DNA of 64,000 nucleotides from LMUY01 sp964242215 (GTDB lineage Bacteria; Pseudomonadota; Alphaproteobacteria; Acetobacterales; Acetobacteraceae), in the NCBI GenBank assembly GCA_964242215.1, contig CAXTCJ010000012.1:1-64000 (forward strand). The letters are read 5' to 3'. Positions within the stretch are counted from its first letter, which is position 1, and the number at the start of each line of letters is the position of its first letter. Made by a program: the position numbers and the translations under genes. Shown in pieces: positions 44,540 to 52,786 of this stretch. The notes under the pieces are model-generated. The model saw only the letters and a list, made by a program, of their open reading frames with translations, was not told the DNA's origin and searched no databases.

Positions 44540-45244
44540 ATGACCGACGCCGCGGACCTCAAGCGCACCATCAAAGTCTGCATGTTCGACCAGTACGGAA
44601 CGGTCGTTGACATGCAGGGCGGCCTGACTGCCATCGCCACCCCGTTCCTCAAGGCGAAAGGCTGGACCGGCAGCCCCAACAGCTTCGTCACCTGGTGGCG
44701 GCGCACGCATTTCGAGAACTCGATGATCGACGCGCTCCTGCACAAGGAGCACACGCCCTATCGGGAGATCGGGCACCGGGCCGTGGCGTTCGTGATGGAC
44801 CGCGCCGGCATCGCCTATACACCGGAGGACGTGCGGTATCTGGTCGGCGAGATCGAGAAGCTTCGCCCGTTTCCCGAAGTGCCGGAGGCGCTGGCGCGGC
44901 TGCGGACGCGCTACAAGCTAGTCGTGCTCTCCAACGGCGACCCGGACATGCTGGAAACCGCCAAGCGCTACCACGAGGTCCCGTTCGACCAGGTTATCTC
45001 CGTCGCGGAGGCCGGCAGCTTCAAGCCGCACGTCGCCACCTACACCAAGGCTGCCGAACTGGCCGGCGTCGCCATGGACCAGGTGTTGTTCGTCGCCAAC
45101 CACGCCTTCGACTGCATCGGCGCCAAGGCCGCCGGCATGCGCACCGCGTTCATCGACCGCCGCAGCCGGCCGTTCGGCGAGACGCCGCACCAACCCGACA
45201 TCCTCGTGCCATCGATGAAGGACTTGGCGGATGCCCTGGTCTGA
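44540..45244 (+). CDS. HAD-superfamily hydrolase, haloacid dehalogenase type II-like
   Basis: A 234-residue HAD protein. Motif I is CMFDQYGTVVD with nucleophile Asp17, motif II VVLSNGDPDML, motif III Lys in GSFKPH, and the terminal FVANHAFDCIGAKAAGM holds the acidic motif. The L-2-haloacid dehalogenase branch is favoured by VVLSNG and by the cap helices, but dehalogenation should not be assumed: the branch includes phosphatases and hydrolases of unknown role. The ATG at 44540 is preferred over the adjacent GTG. It overlaps the CoA-transferase gene by 14 bases. Confidence 0.85.
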   Translation: MTDAADLKRTIKVCMFDQYGTVVDMQGGLTAIATPFLKAKGWTGSPNSFVTWWRRTHFENSMIDALLHKEHTPYREIGHRAVAFVMDRAGIAYTPEDVRYLVGEIEKLRPFPEVPEALARLRTRYKLVVLSNGDPDMLETAKRYHEVPFDQVISVAEAGSFKPHVATYTKAAELAGVAMDQVLFVANHAFDCIGAKAAGMRTAFIDRRSRPFGETPHQPDILVPSMKDLADALV

Positions 45245-46445
45245 TAGCCCGGCTTTAGCTGGGGTGCGGGTGCTGGATCTGTGCCGGGTCGTCTCCGGCC
45301 CGTTCGCGACCATGCAGCTCGGCGATCTCGGCGCGGACGTACTCAAGGTTGAGGAGCCCAGCCACGGCGATGAGAGCCGCACGTACGGACCGCCGTTCCC
45401 CGGCGGCGAAAGCGCCTATTTCATGTCGATCAACCGCAACAAGCGAAGCTGCGCCATCGACCTGAAGTCACCAGCCGGGCACGACCTCGTGGTGCGCTTA
45501 GCGGCAGAGGCCGACGTGGTGGTGGAGAACTTCCGCCCTGGCACGCTGGACCGCCTGGGCCTGAGTTACGACGTGCTGGCGCAGCATAATCAGCGACTGA
45601 TCCTCTGCGCCATCACGGGCTTCGGCCGCAGCGGCCCGCAAGCGGATAGGCCCGGCTACGACCTCATCATCCAGGGCGAGTCTGGCGTGATGGACATCAC
45701 TGGCGAGCCGGACGGCCCGCCGGTGAAGGTCGGCACGTCGATCGCCGACCTGGTGACAGGGCTATACTGCGCCCAGGCGGTGCTCGCCGCCCTCGCCCGG
45801 CGCGACCGCACGGGCACGGGTGGCCGCGTGGATGTGTCTATGCTCGACGCAATGGCCTCGCTGCTGACGTTCAATGCCGGGATCTACTTCGCGACCGGCA
45901 CCTCGCCGCGACGCCGTGGCAACGCCCACCCGACGATCAGCCCCTACGAGACGTTCGCGGCCTCGGATGGCTGGCTCAATATCGGGGTGGCGAACGACAA
46001 GTTCTGGGCATTGTTTTGCAGCGTGCTCGGGCGGCCGGACCTGCGCGACGACCCAGCCTTCGCCCGCGCGCGTGACCGGGCCGCCAACCGCGTGGCGTTG
46101 AAGGCGGTGCTGCAACCCCTCATCCAGGCCCGCCCGCGCGCGGAGTGGGTTACGGCGCTCACTGCGTCCGGCGTGCCGTGCGGCGAGATCAGGACGGTGG
46201 CGGACGTGTGCGAGAACCCGCAATTGACCGACCGGGGCCAGATCCAGGCGGTCCAGCATCCCGCCGCCGGAACCGTGCGCTATGTTGCCAGCGCAATCCG
46301 CTTCGACGACGCGCCGCCGCCGCCCGCGCGTCCGGCGCCCCGCCTCGGCGAGCACCGCGACGAACTGCTGTCCGAATGGCTCGGGTTGGACACGGCTGCC
46401 ATCGCCGCACTGGCCCGTGAAGGTGCGTTCGGCGCCGCCGCATGA
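45231..46445 (+). CDS. CoA-transferase family III (CaiB/BaiF)
   Basis: A 404-residue CoA-transferase that would move CoA from one acyl donor to a pathway acid through an aspartyl-CoA intermediate. Features are the N-terminal GVRVLDLCRVVSGPFATMQLGDLGADVLKVE, NRNKRSCAIDLKSPAG, VVENFRPGTLDRLGL and the catalytic Asp near 144 in RPGYDLIIQGESG. The last part has NPQLTDRGQ. It overlaps the HAD gene by 14 bases and HyuB by 4. The acyl substrate is unknown. Its presence implies that the pathway passes through a CoA thioester. Confidence 0.92.
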   Translation: MPWSDSPALAGVRVLDLCRVVSGPFATMQLGDLGADVLKVEEPSHGDESRTYGPPFPGGESAYFMSINRNKRSCAIDLKSPAGHDLVVRLAAEADVVVENFRPGTLDRLGLSYDVLAQHNQRLILCAITGFGRSGPQADRPGYDLIIQGESGVMDITGEPDGPPVKVGTSIADLVTGLYCAQAVLAALARRDRTGTGGRVDVSMLDAMASLLTFNAGIYFATGTSPRRRGNAHPTISPYETFAASDGWLNIGVANDKFWALFCSVLGRPDLRDDPAFARARDRAANRVALKAVLQPLIQARPRAEWVTALTASGVPCGEIRTVADVCENPQLTDRGQIQAVQHPAAGTVRYVASAIRFDDAPPPPARPAPRLGEHRDELLSEWLGLDTAAIAALAREGAFGAAA

Positions 46446-48346
46446 CCGCGAGCCAGGCCCCCAGCCGGCGGACCGACGTTGCGACCAGCGCCGTCATCCG
46501 CGAGCAGCTCAGTTCCATCGTGCGCGAGATGCGGCGATCCATGGTGCAGTCGTCCTACAGCTCGATCATCTACGAGGGCTATGATTTCTCGTGCGTGCTG
46601 ATCGATGGGCAGGGCCGGCTGATTGCGGAGTCTGGTGAGGACCACCCGTTCCACATCATCCCGGTCGCCGGGGCTGTTGCCGGCGCGCTCGCCGTGCACG
46701 GCGCCATCGGCCCGGACGACCTGCTGCTGCACAACGATCCCTACACGGGCGGCACCCACCTTAACGACGTCGCGGCGATCTGGCCGGTGCACATGGACGG
46801 GCTGCCGATCTTCTACGTCGTGGTGCGCTCGCACTGGGGCGACGTGGGCGGCATGACGCCCGGCTCGCTGAACGGCGCGGCGACCGACATCCTGCAGGAA
46901 GGCCTGCGGATGAACTACCTGAAGCTCGACAAATCCGGCCGCTCCGAGCTGCTCCGCCTGATCCTGGACAATGTGCGCGCCACGGACGAGGCGACAGCGG
47001 ACTTCCACGCCGTGCTCGGCATTTGCCGGGTGGCGGAGCGGCGGCTGCGTGACCTGGTCGCCCGGCACGGCTTGCCGACGGTGCAGGCGGCCACGGAGGA
47101 CATACTGGACGCGTCCGAACGGCGGATGCGCGCGGCCATCGCGGCATTGGCGCCGGGGGAATACCGCCATGTGGGCTACCTCGACGGCAACGAGGCGACG
47201 CCGCACCCGCTCGAGGTTCACGTCCGCCTGGTGATCGGGGCGGACAGCATCGAGGCCGACTTCACCGGCAGTTCCGCCCAGGTCGCCGCCCCGCTGAACG
47301 CCGGGCCGGCCATCGCGCCCACCTCGGTGATGACGGTGGTGAAATCGTTCCTGGACCCGAGCGGCCCCATCACCTCCGGCACGTTGCGCGCCGTCCGGGT
47401 CACGACCGTGCCGGGCACGATCGTCAATGCGCGCAGCCCGGCGCCCTGTGGCGGGTTGAACGAGGTGCGGTTCGGCTGCGATGCGGCGCTGATGGGCGCG
47501 TTGGCGCAGGCGATCCCGGAGCGCATGACCGGCGACGTCCGTGGCACCTCCAACCACACCTATATCGGCGGGCGCGGGTTCATCTTCTACGAGTACCCGT
47601 CCGGCGGCACCGGCGCCTGGGCCACCGGCGATGGCAACACCGCAGTGCGTGCCTTCAACGAGGGCGAGAACGTGTCCGTGCAGTCCACCGAGATGGTGGA
47701 GCGCAGCTTCCCGCTTCGTATCCTGCGCCAGGAGGTGCGGCCCGACAGCGGCGGCCCCGGCCGGCAAAGGGGCGGCTGCGGCCTCGTGCGCGAGGTGGAG
47801 GTGCTGGTAGACGACGCGCGCCTGTCCGTGCTGTCGGACCGCAACATCATCCCGCCCGCCGGGGTGAACGGCGGCGCATCCGGCGCCCCCAACCGCTTCG
47901 CCGTGCGGCGTGGCGGTGCCGAGCTACAGCCGAGCGCCTTCCCCGGCAAGGTCGCCAATTTCCCGCTCCGCCGGGGCGACGTTGTGCTGATGCAATCCTC
48001 CGGCGGTGGCGGGTTCGGCGACCCGGCTGAGCGGGACCCAGCCGCCTTGGCCGACGACCTTGCGGACGGCTACGTCACGCCTGCCGGCCGGATCGCCTAC
48101 GCCGCCGCCCCGTCGGCGCAGGCCCACGCCCAGCCGGATCTGGCATCGCAACGCTGCCGCCTGTCCGCGGCGCTGGCGGCCCGGCTCGGTGCCGCTTCCG
48201 GCGACCTGATCGAACTGGCTCCGCTCTCCGGCCCGGCGCGGCGGCTGTGGGTGGAGGCGATCGATCCCACCCTGCCCCATGACGCTGTGGCGGCTTCGTT
48301 CAGTGGCGAGTTTCACATCCGCCGCCTGGGCGGGGGCCTCCCATGA
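46442..48346 (+). CDS. hyuB: Hydantoinase B / oxoprolinase beta-type subunit
   Basis: A 634-residue HyuB-family subunit. Diagnostic segments are REMRRSMVQSSYSSIIYEGYDFSCVLID near the start, HPFHIIPVAGAVAGAL, DLLLHNDPYTGGTHLNDV, RSHWGDVGGMTPGS and the C-terminal VLMQSSGGGGFGDPAERDP. It works with the ATP-binding subunit encoded next (4-base overlap) to open a lactam or hydantoin ring, or to carboxylate a ketone in acetone-carboxylase relatives. Absence of a third small subunit argues against acetone carboxylase. Confidence 0.92.
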   Translation: MTASQAPSRRTDVATSAVIREQLSSIVREMRRSMVQSSYSSIIYEGYDFSCVLIDGQGRLIAESGEDHPFHIIPVAGAVAGALAVHGAIGPDDLLLHNDPYTGGTHLNDVAAIWPVHMDGLPIFYVVVRSHWGDVGGMTPGSLNGAATDILQEGLRMNYLKLDKSGRSELLRLILDNVRATDEATADFHAVLGICRVAERRLRDLVARHGLPTVQAATEDILDASERRMRAAIAALAPGEYRHVGYLDGNEATPHPLEVHVRLVIGADSIEADFTGSSAQVAAPLNAGPAIAPTSVMTVVKSFLDPSGPITSGTLRAVRVTTVPGTIVNARSPAPCGGLNEVRFGCDAALMGALAQAIPERMTGDVRGTSNHTYIGGRGFIFYEYPSGGTGAWATGDGNTAVRAFNEGENVSVQSTEMVERSFPLRILRQEVRPDSGGPGRQRGGCGLVREVEVLVDDARLSVLSDRNIIPPAGVNGGASGAPNRFAVRRGGAELQPSAFPGKVANFPLRRGDVVLMQSSGGGGFGDPAERDPAALADDLADGYVTPAGRIAYAAAPSAQAHAQPDLASQRCRLSAALAARLGAASGDLIELAPLSGPARRLWVEAIDPTLPHDAVAASFSGEFHIRRLGGGLP

Positions 48347-50358
48347 GCGTGTTCGTGGGCATCGACGTAGGCGGTACCTTCACCGACCTGATCGTTTACG
48401 ACACGCGCAGTGCCACCACGCGGGCGGTGAAGGTGCCTTCGAACCGGGCCGCCCCGGACGAAGCCGTCCTGGCCGCGCTGGAGCGTGCGGAGCTGGACGC
48501 CGCCGCGCTGCAGTTGATCGTGCACGGCACCACCGTGGCCACCAACGCCCTGCTGGAGCGGCGCGGCGCACGCACCGGCTTCGTCACCACCGCCGGGTTC
48601 CGCGACGTGCTGGAATTGGGTCGCACGACCCGCCTGGTGCCGAACAGCCTGTACGATCCGTATTTCCGCCGCCCCGCCCCGCTGATCCGCCGGCGCGACC
48701 GGGTGACGGTTGCGGAACGGATGGAGGCCGACGGCGAGGTCAGCCTGCCGCTCGACGAAGCGGCGCTCGAGGCAGCCGCCGTTGCGCTCAAAGCGGCGGG
48801 GACGGAGTCCGTCGTCGTCGGCTTCGTCAACAGCTATCGCAATGCCGTGCACGAGCAGCGGGCTGGCGCCATTTTGGCGAAGTACTTCGAGCACGTCACC
48901 CTGTCGACCGATGTGCTGAACGAGATCCGGGAGTTCGAACGGTTCTCGGTGGCGGCGATCAACGGCTACGTTATGCCCGTGATGGCCAGCTACATCACCC
49001 GGCTGACCAAGGCGGTGCGAGGCAGCTACCCGAGCGCGGCCTTCTACACGGTGGCGTCGCACGGCGGCCTGCTCTCGACGGTGACGGCCGTGGCGCAACC
49101 GGTGCGCACGGTGCTGTCCGGTCCGGCCGCCGGGGTTGCGGCGGCATTGCACCTCGCCCGGGCCATCGGGGCGCCGAACATGATCACCTACGACATGGGC
49201 GGCACGTCCACGGACGTGGCCCTGATCGCCGGCGCGGAGTTCCCGCTCAAACGGGAGACGCTGCTGGAAGGCCTGGTGATCCGCCTGCCGCAGCTCGACA
49301 TCCACACGGTCGGCGCTGGCGGTGGCTCGATCGCCGCGCTGGATGCCGGCGGCAGCCTACAGGTGGGGCCGGAGAGTGCCGGGGCGGTGCCTGGGCCGGC
49401 CGCGTATGGCAAGGGGGGCACGCGGCCGACGATCACGGACGCCAACGTGGTGCTGGGGCGGTTGGGCCCGGCGCAGGAGTTGGGGCGGTCCCTGCGCATC
49501 GACACCGCCGCCGCGCGGGACGCCTTGGCCGGCCTGGCCGCGAGCATGGGGGAGGATGCCGAGACCGCGGCCTCCGCCATCCTGCGCTTGGGCGTCGCCA
49601 AGATGGCGGCTGCGGTGCACGAGATATCCGTCGCCCGCGGCTTCGATCCGCGGGAGTTCGCCCTGTTGTCTTATGGCGGTGCCGGGCCGTTGCATGCGGC
49701 GCTGGTGGCCGACGAGATCGGCATTCCGCGCGTGATCGTGCCGCCCTCGCCCGGCGCTTTTTCGGCCTTTGGAGCGCTGTGCTCGGCGCTGTCCAAGGAC
49801 CGCTCGCGCACTGTGCTGGAGCCGCTGACGGTCGAAAGCCTGGCCGCTGCGGGGGGTGCCATGGCCGCCATGCTGGCCGAAATACGGGAGGAGTTCGGCA
49901 CCGAGGTTGCCGATCTCTCGGCGCTGGAGGAGGAGCGCCAATACGATCTGCGCTACCGTGGCCAGGCGCATGAGTTGACGGTTATCGCCCCCGCTTCGGC
50001 TACTCTGCCAGAGGTGCTGGAGCGATTCGAAGCAGCATTCGAGCGCCAATTCGGCCGACGCGACAGCGGACGTGGCGTTGAGCTGGTCAATCTGCGCGTC
50101 ATTGGCCGTGTCCCCATCGAGACGCCAGCCTGGACCCCGCCCGGCGGCGGCACTGGGCAACGGTCAGGGACCAGGTCGCTGCCGGATCTCACGGTGCCAT
50201 CTGATGTATGGTCCCGGGCCGACATCTTACCGGGTATGCGCATTACCGGGCCGGCCGTCATTGAGGAAATGTCCGCTACTACCTGGCTACCACGCGGTTG
50301 GAGCTTGTCGCTGGGCTCGATCGGGCAGATGGAGCTCGTCCGTGAGCCGGCCGGATAG
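48343..50358 (+). CDS. hyuA: Hydantoinase A / oxoprolinase alpha-type ATP-dependent subunit
   Basis: A 671-residue HyuA-family subunit. It has the N-terminal ASKHA phosphate-binding GIDVGGTFTDLIVYD, VHGTTVATNALLERRGARTGFVTTAGFRD, the second phosphate loop TYDMGGTSTDVALI and GAGGGSIAALD. LLSYGGAGPLHAALVADEIGIP and a beta-rich C-terminal region also fit. With HyuB it forms an ATP-driven lactamase or hydantoinase such as 5-oxoprolinase or N-methylhydantoinase. Together with the N-demethylase-like flavoprotein at 39666 this fits degradation of an N-alkyl lactam or imide (inference). It ends the plus-strand operon started at 44540. Confidence 0.92.
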   Translation: MSVFVGIDVGGTFTDLIVYDTRSATTRAVKVPSNRAAPDEAVLAALERAELDAAALQLIVHGTTVATNALLERRGARTGFVTTAGFRDVLELGRTTRLVPNSLYDPYFRRPAPLIRRRDRVTVAERMEADGEVSLPLDEAALEAAAVALKAAGTESVVVGFVNSYRNAVHEQRAGAILAKYFEHVTLSTDVLNEIREFERFSVAAINGYVMPVMASYITRLTKAVRGSYPSAAFYTVASHGGLLSTVTAVAQPVRTVLSGPAAGVAAALHLARAIGAPNMITYDMGGTSTDVALIAGAEFPLKRETLLEGLVIRLPQLDIHTVGAGGGSIAALDAGGSLQVGPESAGAVPGPAAYGKGGTRPTITDANVVLGRLGPAQELGRSLRIDTAAARDALAGLAASMGEDAETAASAILRLGVAKMAAAVHEISVARGFDPREFALLSYGGAGPLHAALVADEIGIPRVIVPPSPGAFSAFGALCSALSKDRSRTVLEPLTVESLAAAGGAMAAMLAEIREEFGTEVADLSALEEERQYDLRYRGQAHELTVIAPASATLPEVLERFEAAFERQFGRRDSGRGVELVNLRVIGRVPIETPAWTPPGGGTGQRSGTRSLPDLTVPSDVWSRADILPGMRITGPAVIEEMSATTWLPRGWSLSLGSIGQMELVREPAG

Positions 50359-50364
50359 TCCATG

Positions 50365-50460
50365 ACGCCGTCGAAGTGATCGTTCCACCTGGTGGTCCAG
50401 CGATAGCCGCCCTGGTCGGGCGCGATGACGTGGCAGCCGGCATCCGACTCGCGTTCGCGG
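50365..50460 (-). pseudogene. Alpha/beta hydrolase remnant
   Basis: Just after hyuA the minus strand reads CHVIAPDQGGYRWTTRWNDHFDG, close to the RVIAPDQRGYG-TTGWD-YDGD block that follows the first strands of epoxide-hydrolase/haloalkane-dehalogenase-like proteins. Neither the upstream HG region nor the nucleophile elbow can be found in frame. Only about 30 residues survive in the 198-base gap before the hydroxyacid oxidase gene. It is a probable scar of a lost gene. Confidence 0.45.
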
Positions 50461-50556
50461 GCGAGGCACCACTTGGACCGCCTAGTCGCCGGCGTGGACG
50501 GGCCAAACCCCAATCCTATATGACCGTTCAACGTTACCCCGGCCGGACACGCACCA

Positions 50557-51741
50557 ATGACCAGCGCTATCACGAACGTCGAAGATCTTCGCCGCCTTGC
50601 CGAGCGCCGCGTGCCGCGCATGTTCTACGATTACGCCGACTCCGGATCGTGGACGGAGGGCACCTACCGCGCCAACAGCGACGACTTCGCCAAGATCAAG
50701 CTGCGGCAGCGCGTGGCGGTCGACATGACCAACCGCACGCTGGCCAGCACCATGGCGGGGCAGACGGTCGCGATGCCGCTGGCGCTGGCGCCCACCGGGC
50801 TGACGGGAATGCAGCACGCGGACGGCGAGATCTTGGCGGCCCGGGCGGCCAAGAAGGCGGGTGTGCCATTCACCCTGTCGACGATGAGCATCTGCTCGAT
50901 CGAAGATGTTGCGGCCGACATTCAGTCGCCGTTCTGGTTCCAGCTTTATGTCATGAAGGACCGAGACTTCATCAACCGGCTCATCGACCGGGCAAAGGCC
51001 GCCGCGTGCTCCGCGCTGGTGTTGACGCTCGACTTGCAGATCCTGGGGCAGCGGCACAAGGACATCCGCAACGGGCTGAGCACGCCGCCCAAGCCGACGC
51101 TCGCGAACCTGATCAACTTGGCGACCAAGCCGCGCTGGTGTTGGGACATGCTGCACACCAAGCGCCGCCATTTCGGCAATATCCACGGGCACGTGACGGG
51201 GGTCGCGGACATGAGCAGCCTGTCCTCGTGGACCGCCAATCAGTTCGACCCGAAGCTCGACTGGGATGACGTGCGGCGCATCCAGGACCGCTGGGGCGGC
51301 AAGCTGATTTTGAAGGGCATCCTGGATCCGGACGATGCGGTGCTGGCGCAGCGGGCGGGCGTGGAGACGCTGATCGTCTCCAACCATGGCGGTCGCCAGT
51401 TGGACGGTGCCCGGTCCTCCATCGCCGCCCTGCCGGAGGTCGTGGACGCGGTGGGCACCCGGATGGAAGTGCTGATGGATGGCGGCATTCGCTCGGGCCA
51501 GGACGTGCTGAAGGCACTCGCGCTCGGCGCCAAGGGCGTCTTCATCGGGCGCGCCTTCCTATGGGGCCTGGGCGCATTGGGTGAAAAAGGCGTGACGCTG
51601 AGCCTCGACATGATCCGCAAGGAACTCGATACCACTTTGGCGCTGTGCGGCCTGCGCGACGTTCAGGACGTGAGCCGCAACATCCTGGATTTGCGGATGT
51701 CGCCGGACTGGGTCACCCCGGGAGCGAACGCCCGGGGATAG
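50557..51741 (+). CDS. FMN-dependent alpha-hydroxy-acid oxidase/dehydrogenase
   Basis: A 394-residue TIM-barrel flavoenzyme of the LldD/glycolate-oxidase/mandelate-dehydrogenase family that oxidises a 2-hydroxy acid to a 2-keto acid. Visible motifs are MFYDYADSGSWTEGTYRAN, MPLALAPTGLTGM, FWFQLYVMKDR, LILKGILDPDDA and the catalytic His277 in VSNHGGRQLDGA, then DGGIRSGQDVLKALALGAKGVFIGR. It lies 198 bases downstream of hyuA on the same strand with its own ATG, so it may be a separate transcript. Lactate is a common substrate, but the context suggests a pathway-specific hydroxy acid. Confidence 0.92.
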   Translation: MTSAITNVEDLRRLAERRVPRMFYDYADSGSWTEGTYRANSDDFAKIKLRQRVAVDMTNRTLASTMAGQTVAMPLALAPTGLTGMQHADGEILAARAAKKAGVPFTLSTMSICSIEDVAADIQSPFWFQLYVMKDRDFINRLIDRAKAAACSALVLTLDLQILGQRHKDIRNGLSTPPKPTLANLINLATKPRWCWDMLHTKRRHFGNIHGHVTGVADMSSLSSWTANQFDPKLDWDDVRRIQDRWGGKLILKGILDPDDAVLAQRAGVETLIVSNHGGRQLDGARSSIAALPEVVDAVGTRMEVLMDGGIRSGQDVLKALALGAKGVFIGRAFLWGLGALGEKGVTLSLDMIRKELDTTLALCGLRDVQDVSRNILDLRMSPDWVTPGANARG

Positions 51742-51851
51742 CCATCGCCAAGGTTAGAACCCGTGGACAACAAAGCAGACCCAGCGCTTCACCATCGCCG
51801 GATGCATCCGTCCCGGAACACGGGCGAATCATTGACGGCTCGGTCGCGACC

Positions 51852-51880
51852 TTGACTTCCCCGGCCAATGGCCGTACATA
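51852..51880 (+). promoter_or_regulatory. Sigma-70-type promoter of the toxin-antitoxin pair
   Basis: TTGACT (51852-51857) and TACATA (51875-51880) are spaced by 17 bases, ending 20 bases before the DUF1778 start. A GGCC-AAT-GGCC inverted repeat lies in the spacer and could be a site for autoregulation by the antitoxin-toxin complex. AAGGAGA at 51887-51893 is a strong ribosome-binding site. Confidence 0.6.
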
Positions 51881-51899
51881 TAGTCCAAGGAGAATAGTT

Positions 51900-52202
51900 A
51901 TGGCGGAACCTGCGATACAGCCACCGCGCGGTCGAGTTCGTGGCGAGCGGCTGGAGACGCGGGTCACGGCCGATCAGAAGAGCCTCATCGAACGCGCCGC
52001 CGCCCTGCAGGGCCGGACAGTGACCGATTTCGTGCTGGCCAGCGTTCAGGAGGCGGCGCGGCGGGCGATCGAAGAGCATCAGCGTCTTGATCTGTCGGTT
52101 CGCGACAGCGAGGCATTCGTCGAGGCTCTGCTGAACCCGCAGCCGGTAAACGATCGGTTGCGCGACACGGTGCGCCGCTATCGCCAGGCGACTGGTGTCT
52201 GA
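51900..52202 (+). CDS. DUF1778 antitoxin (TacA-like)
   Basis: A 100-residue ribbon-helix-helix antitoxin. The N-terminal RLETRVTADQKSLIERAAALQGRTVTDFVLASVQEAARRAIE is the DUF1778 DNA-binding domain; the C-terminal SVRDSEAFVEALLNPQPVNDRL segment is the part that wraps the toxin in this family. It starts with ATG 51900 after a strong AAGGAGA site. The toxin gene starts 3 bases after its stop. It would neutralise the acetyltransferase and repress the shared promoter. Confidence 0.92.
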   Translation: MAEPAIQPPRGRVRGERLETRVTADQKSLIERAAALQGRTVTDFVLASVQEAARRAIEEHQRLDLSVRDSEAFVEALLNPQPVNDRLRDTVRRYRQATGV

Positions 52203-52205
52203 CGG

Positions 52206-52718
52206 TTGGCGCAGGGTGCCGAGGAAGCCCTGCGGGTTGAATTACTCGGAGCCCAGTATGATCGGTCCGCGTTCGAGAGTGGCGTAGAGCCGCTCGACCG
52301 CTATTTCCGGGTTCAGGCCGGGCAGGACGCTCGGAAGAACATGGCGGCGCCGTTCGTGCTGGTGATGCCCGACGGCGCCATCGGGGGATATTACACGTTG
52401 TCGGCGACGGGTGTGAACGTCGCAGAATTGCCGGCACAGATCACCCGGAAGCTGCCGCGTTATCCCCTCGTGCCCGCGACCCTGCTCGGGCGGCTTGCGG
52501 TGGACCGGCGGTATCAGGGCAAGAGCTATGGGCGCTTTTTGCTGGCGGATGCGCTGTTCCGGTCCGCGCGTAGTGAGATCGCATCCTTTGCCGTGATCGT
52601 CGATGCCAAGGATGAGAACGCTCGCCGGTTCTATGAACGTGAGAGCTTTTTGCCGTTTCCCGACCAGCCGATGAAGCTGTTCCGGCCGATGGCGGACATT
52701 GAACAGCTTTTCAAGTAA
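52206..52718 (+). CDS. GNAT-family toxin (TacT-like tRNA acetyltransferase)
   Basis: A 170-residue GNAT acetyltransferase from a TTG at 52206. Known TacT-type toxins acetylate the amino group of charged tRNAs and stop translation. Features are ESGVEPLDRYFRVQAGQDARKNMAAPFVLV, the strand GYYTLSATGVNV, the acetyl-CoA pyrophosphate loop RRYQGKSYGRFLL and a conserved Tyr in RRFYERESFLPFPDQP. It is paired with the DUF1778 antitoxin, and the weak start codon fits lower toxin synthesis. The whole module is intact. Its position between catabolic genes and the surface-protein gene is typical of a mobile addiction module. Confidence 0.9.
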   Translation: MAQGAEEALRVELLGAQYDRSAFESGVEPLDRYFRVQAGQDARKNMAAPFVLVMPDGAIGGYYTLSATGVNVAELPAQITRKLPRYPLVPATLLGRLAVDRRYQGKSYGRFLLADALFRSARSEIASFAVIVDAKDENARRFYERESFLPFPDQPMKLFRPMADIEQLFK

Positions 52719-52734
52719 GAAAAAAGGCGGGAGA

Positions 52735-52750
52735 AAAAACCCTTTGGGGC
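52735..52750 (-). terminator. Weak intrinsic terminator candidate for the AIDA-repeat gene
   Basis: On the minus strand CCC-CAAA-GGG-TTTTTT follows the end of the surface-protein gene by 37 bases, and a second T-run (TTTTTT) lies 10 bases further on. The stem is short, so termination would rely on the T-tracts. Confidence 0.3.
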
Positions 52751-52786
52751 GTGGGGTGCAGCTCAGCCGAAACGGCACCGCCTCGG

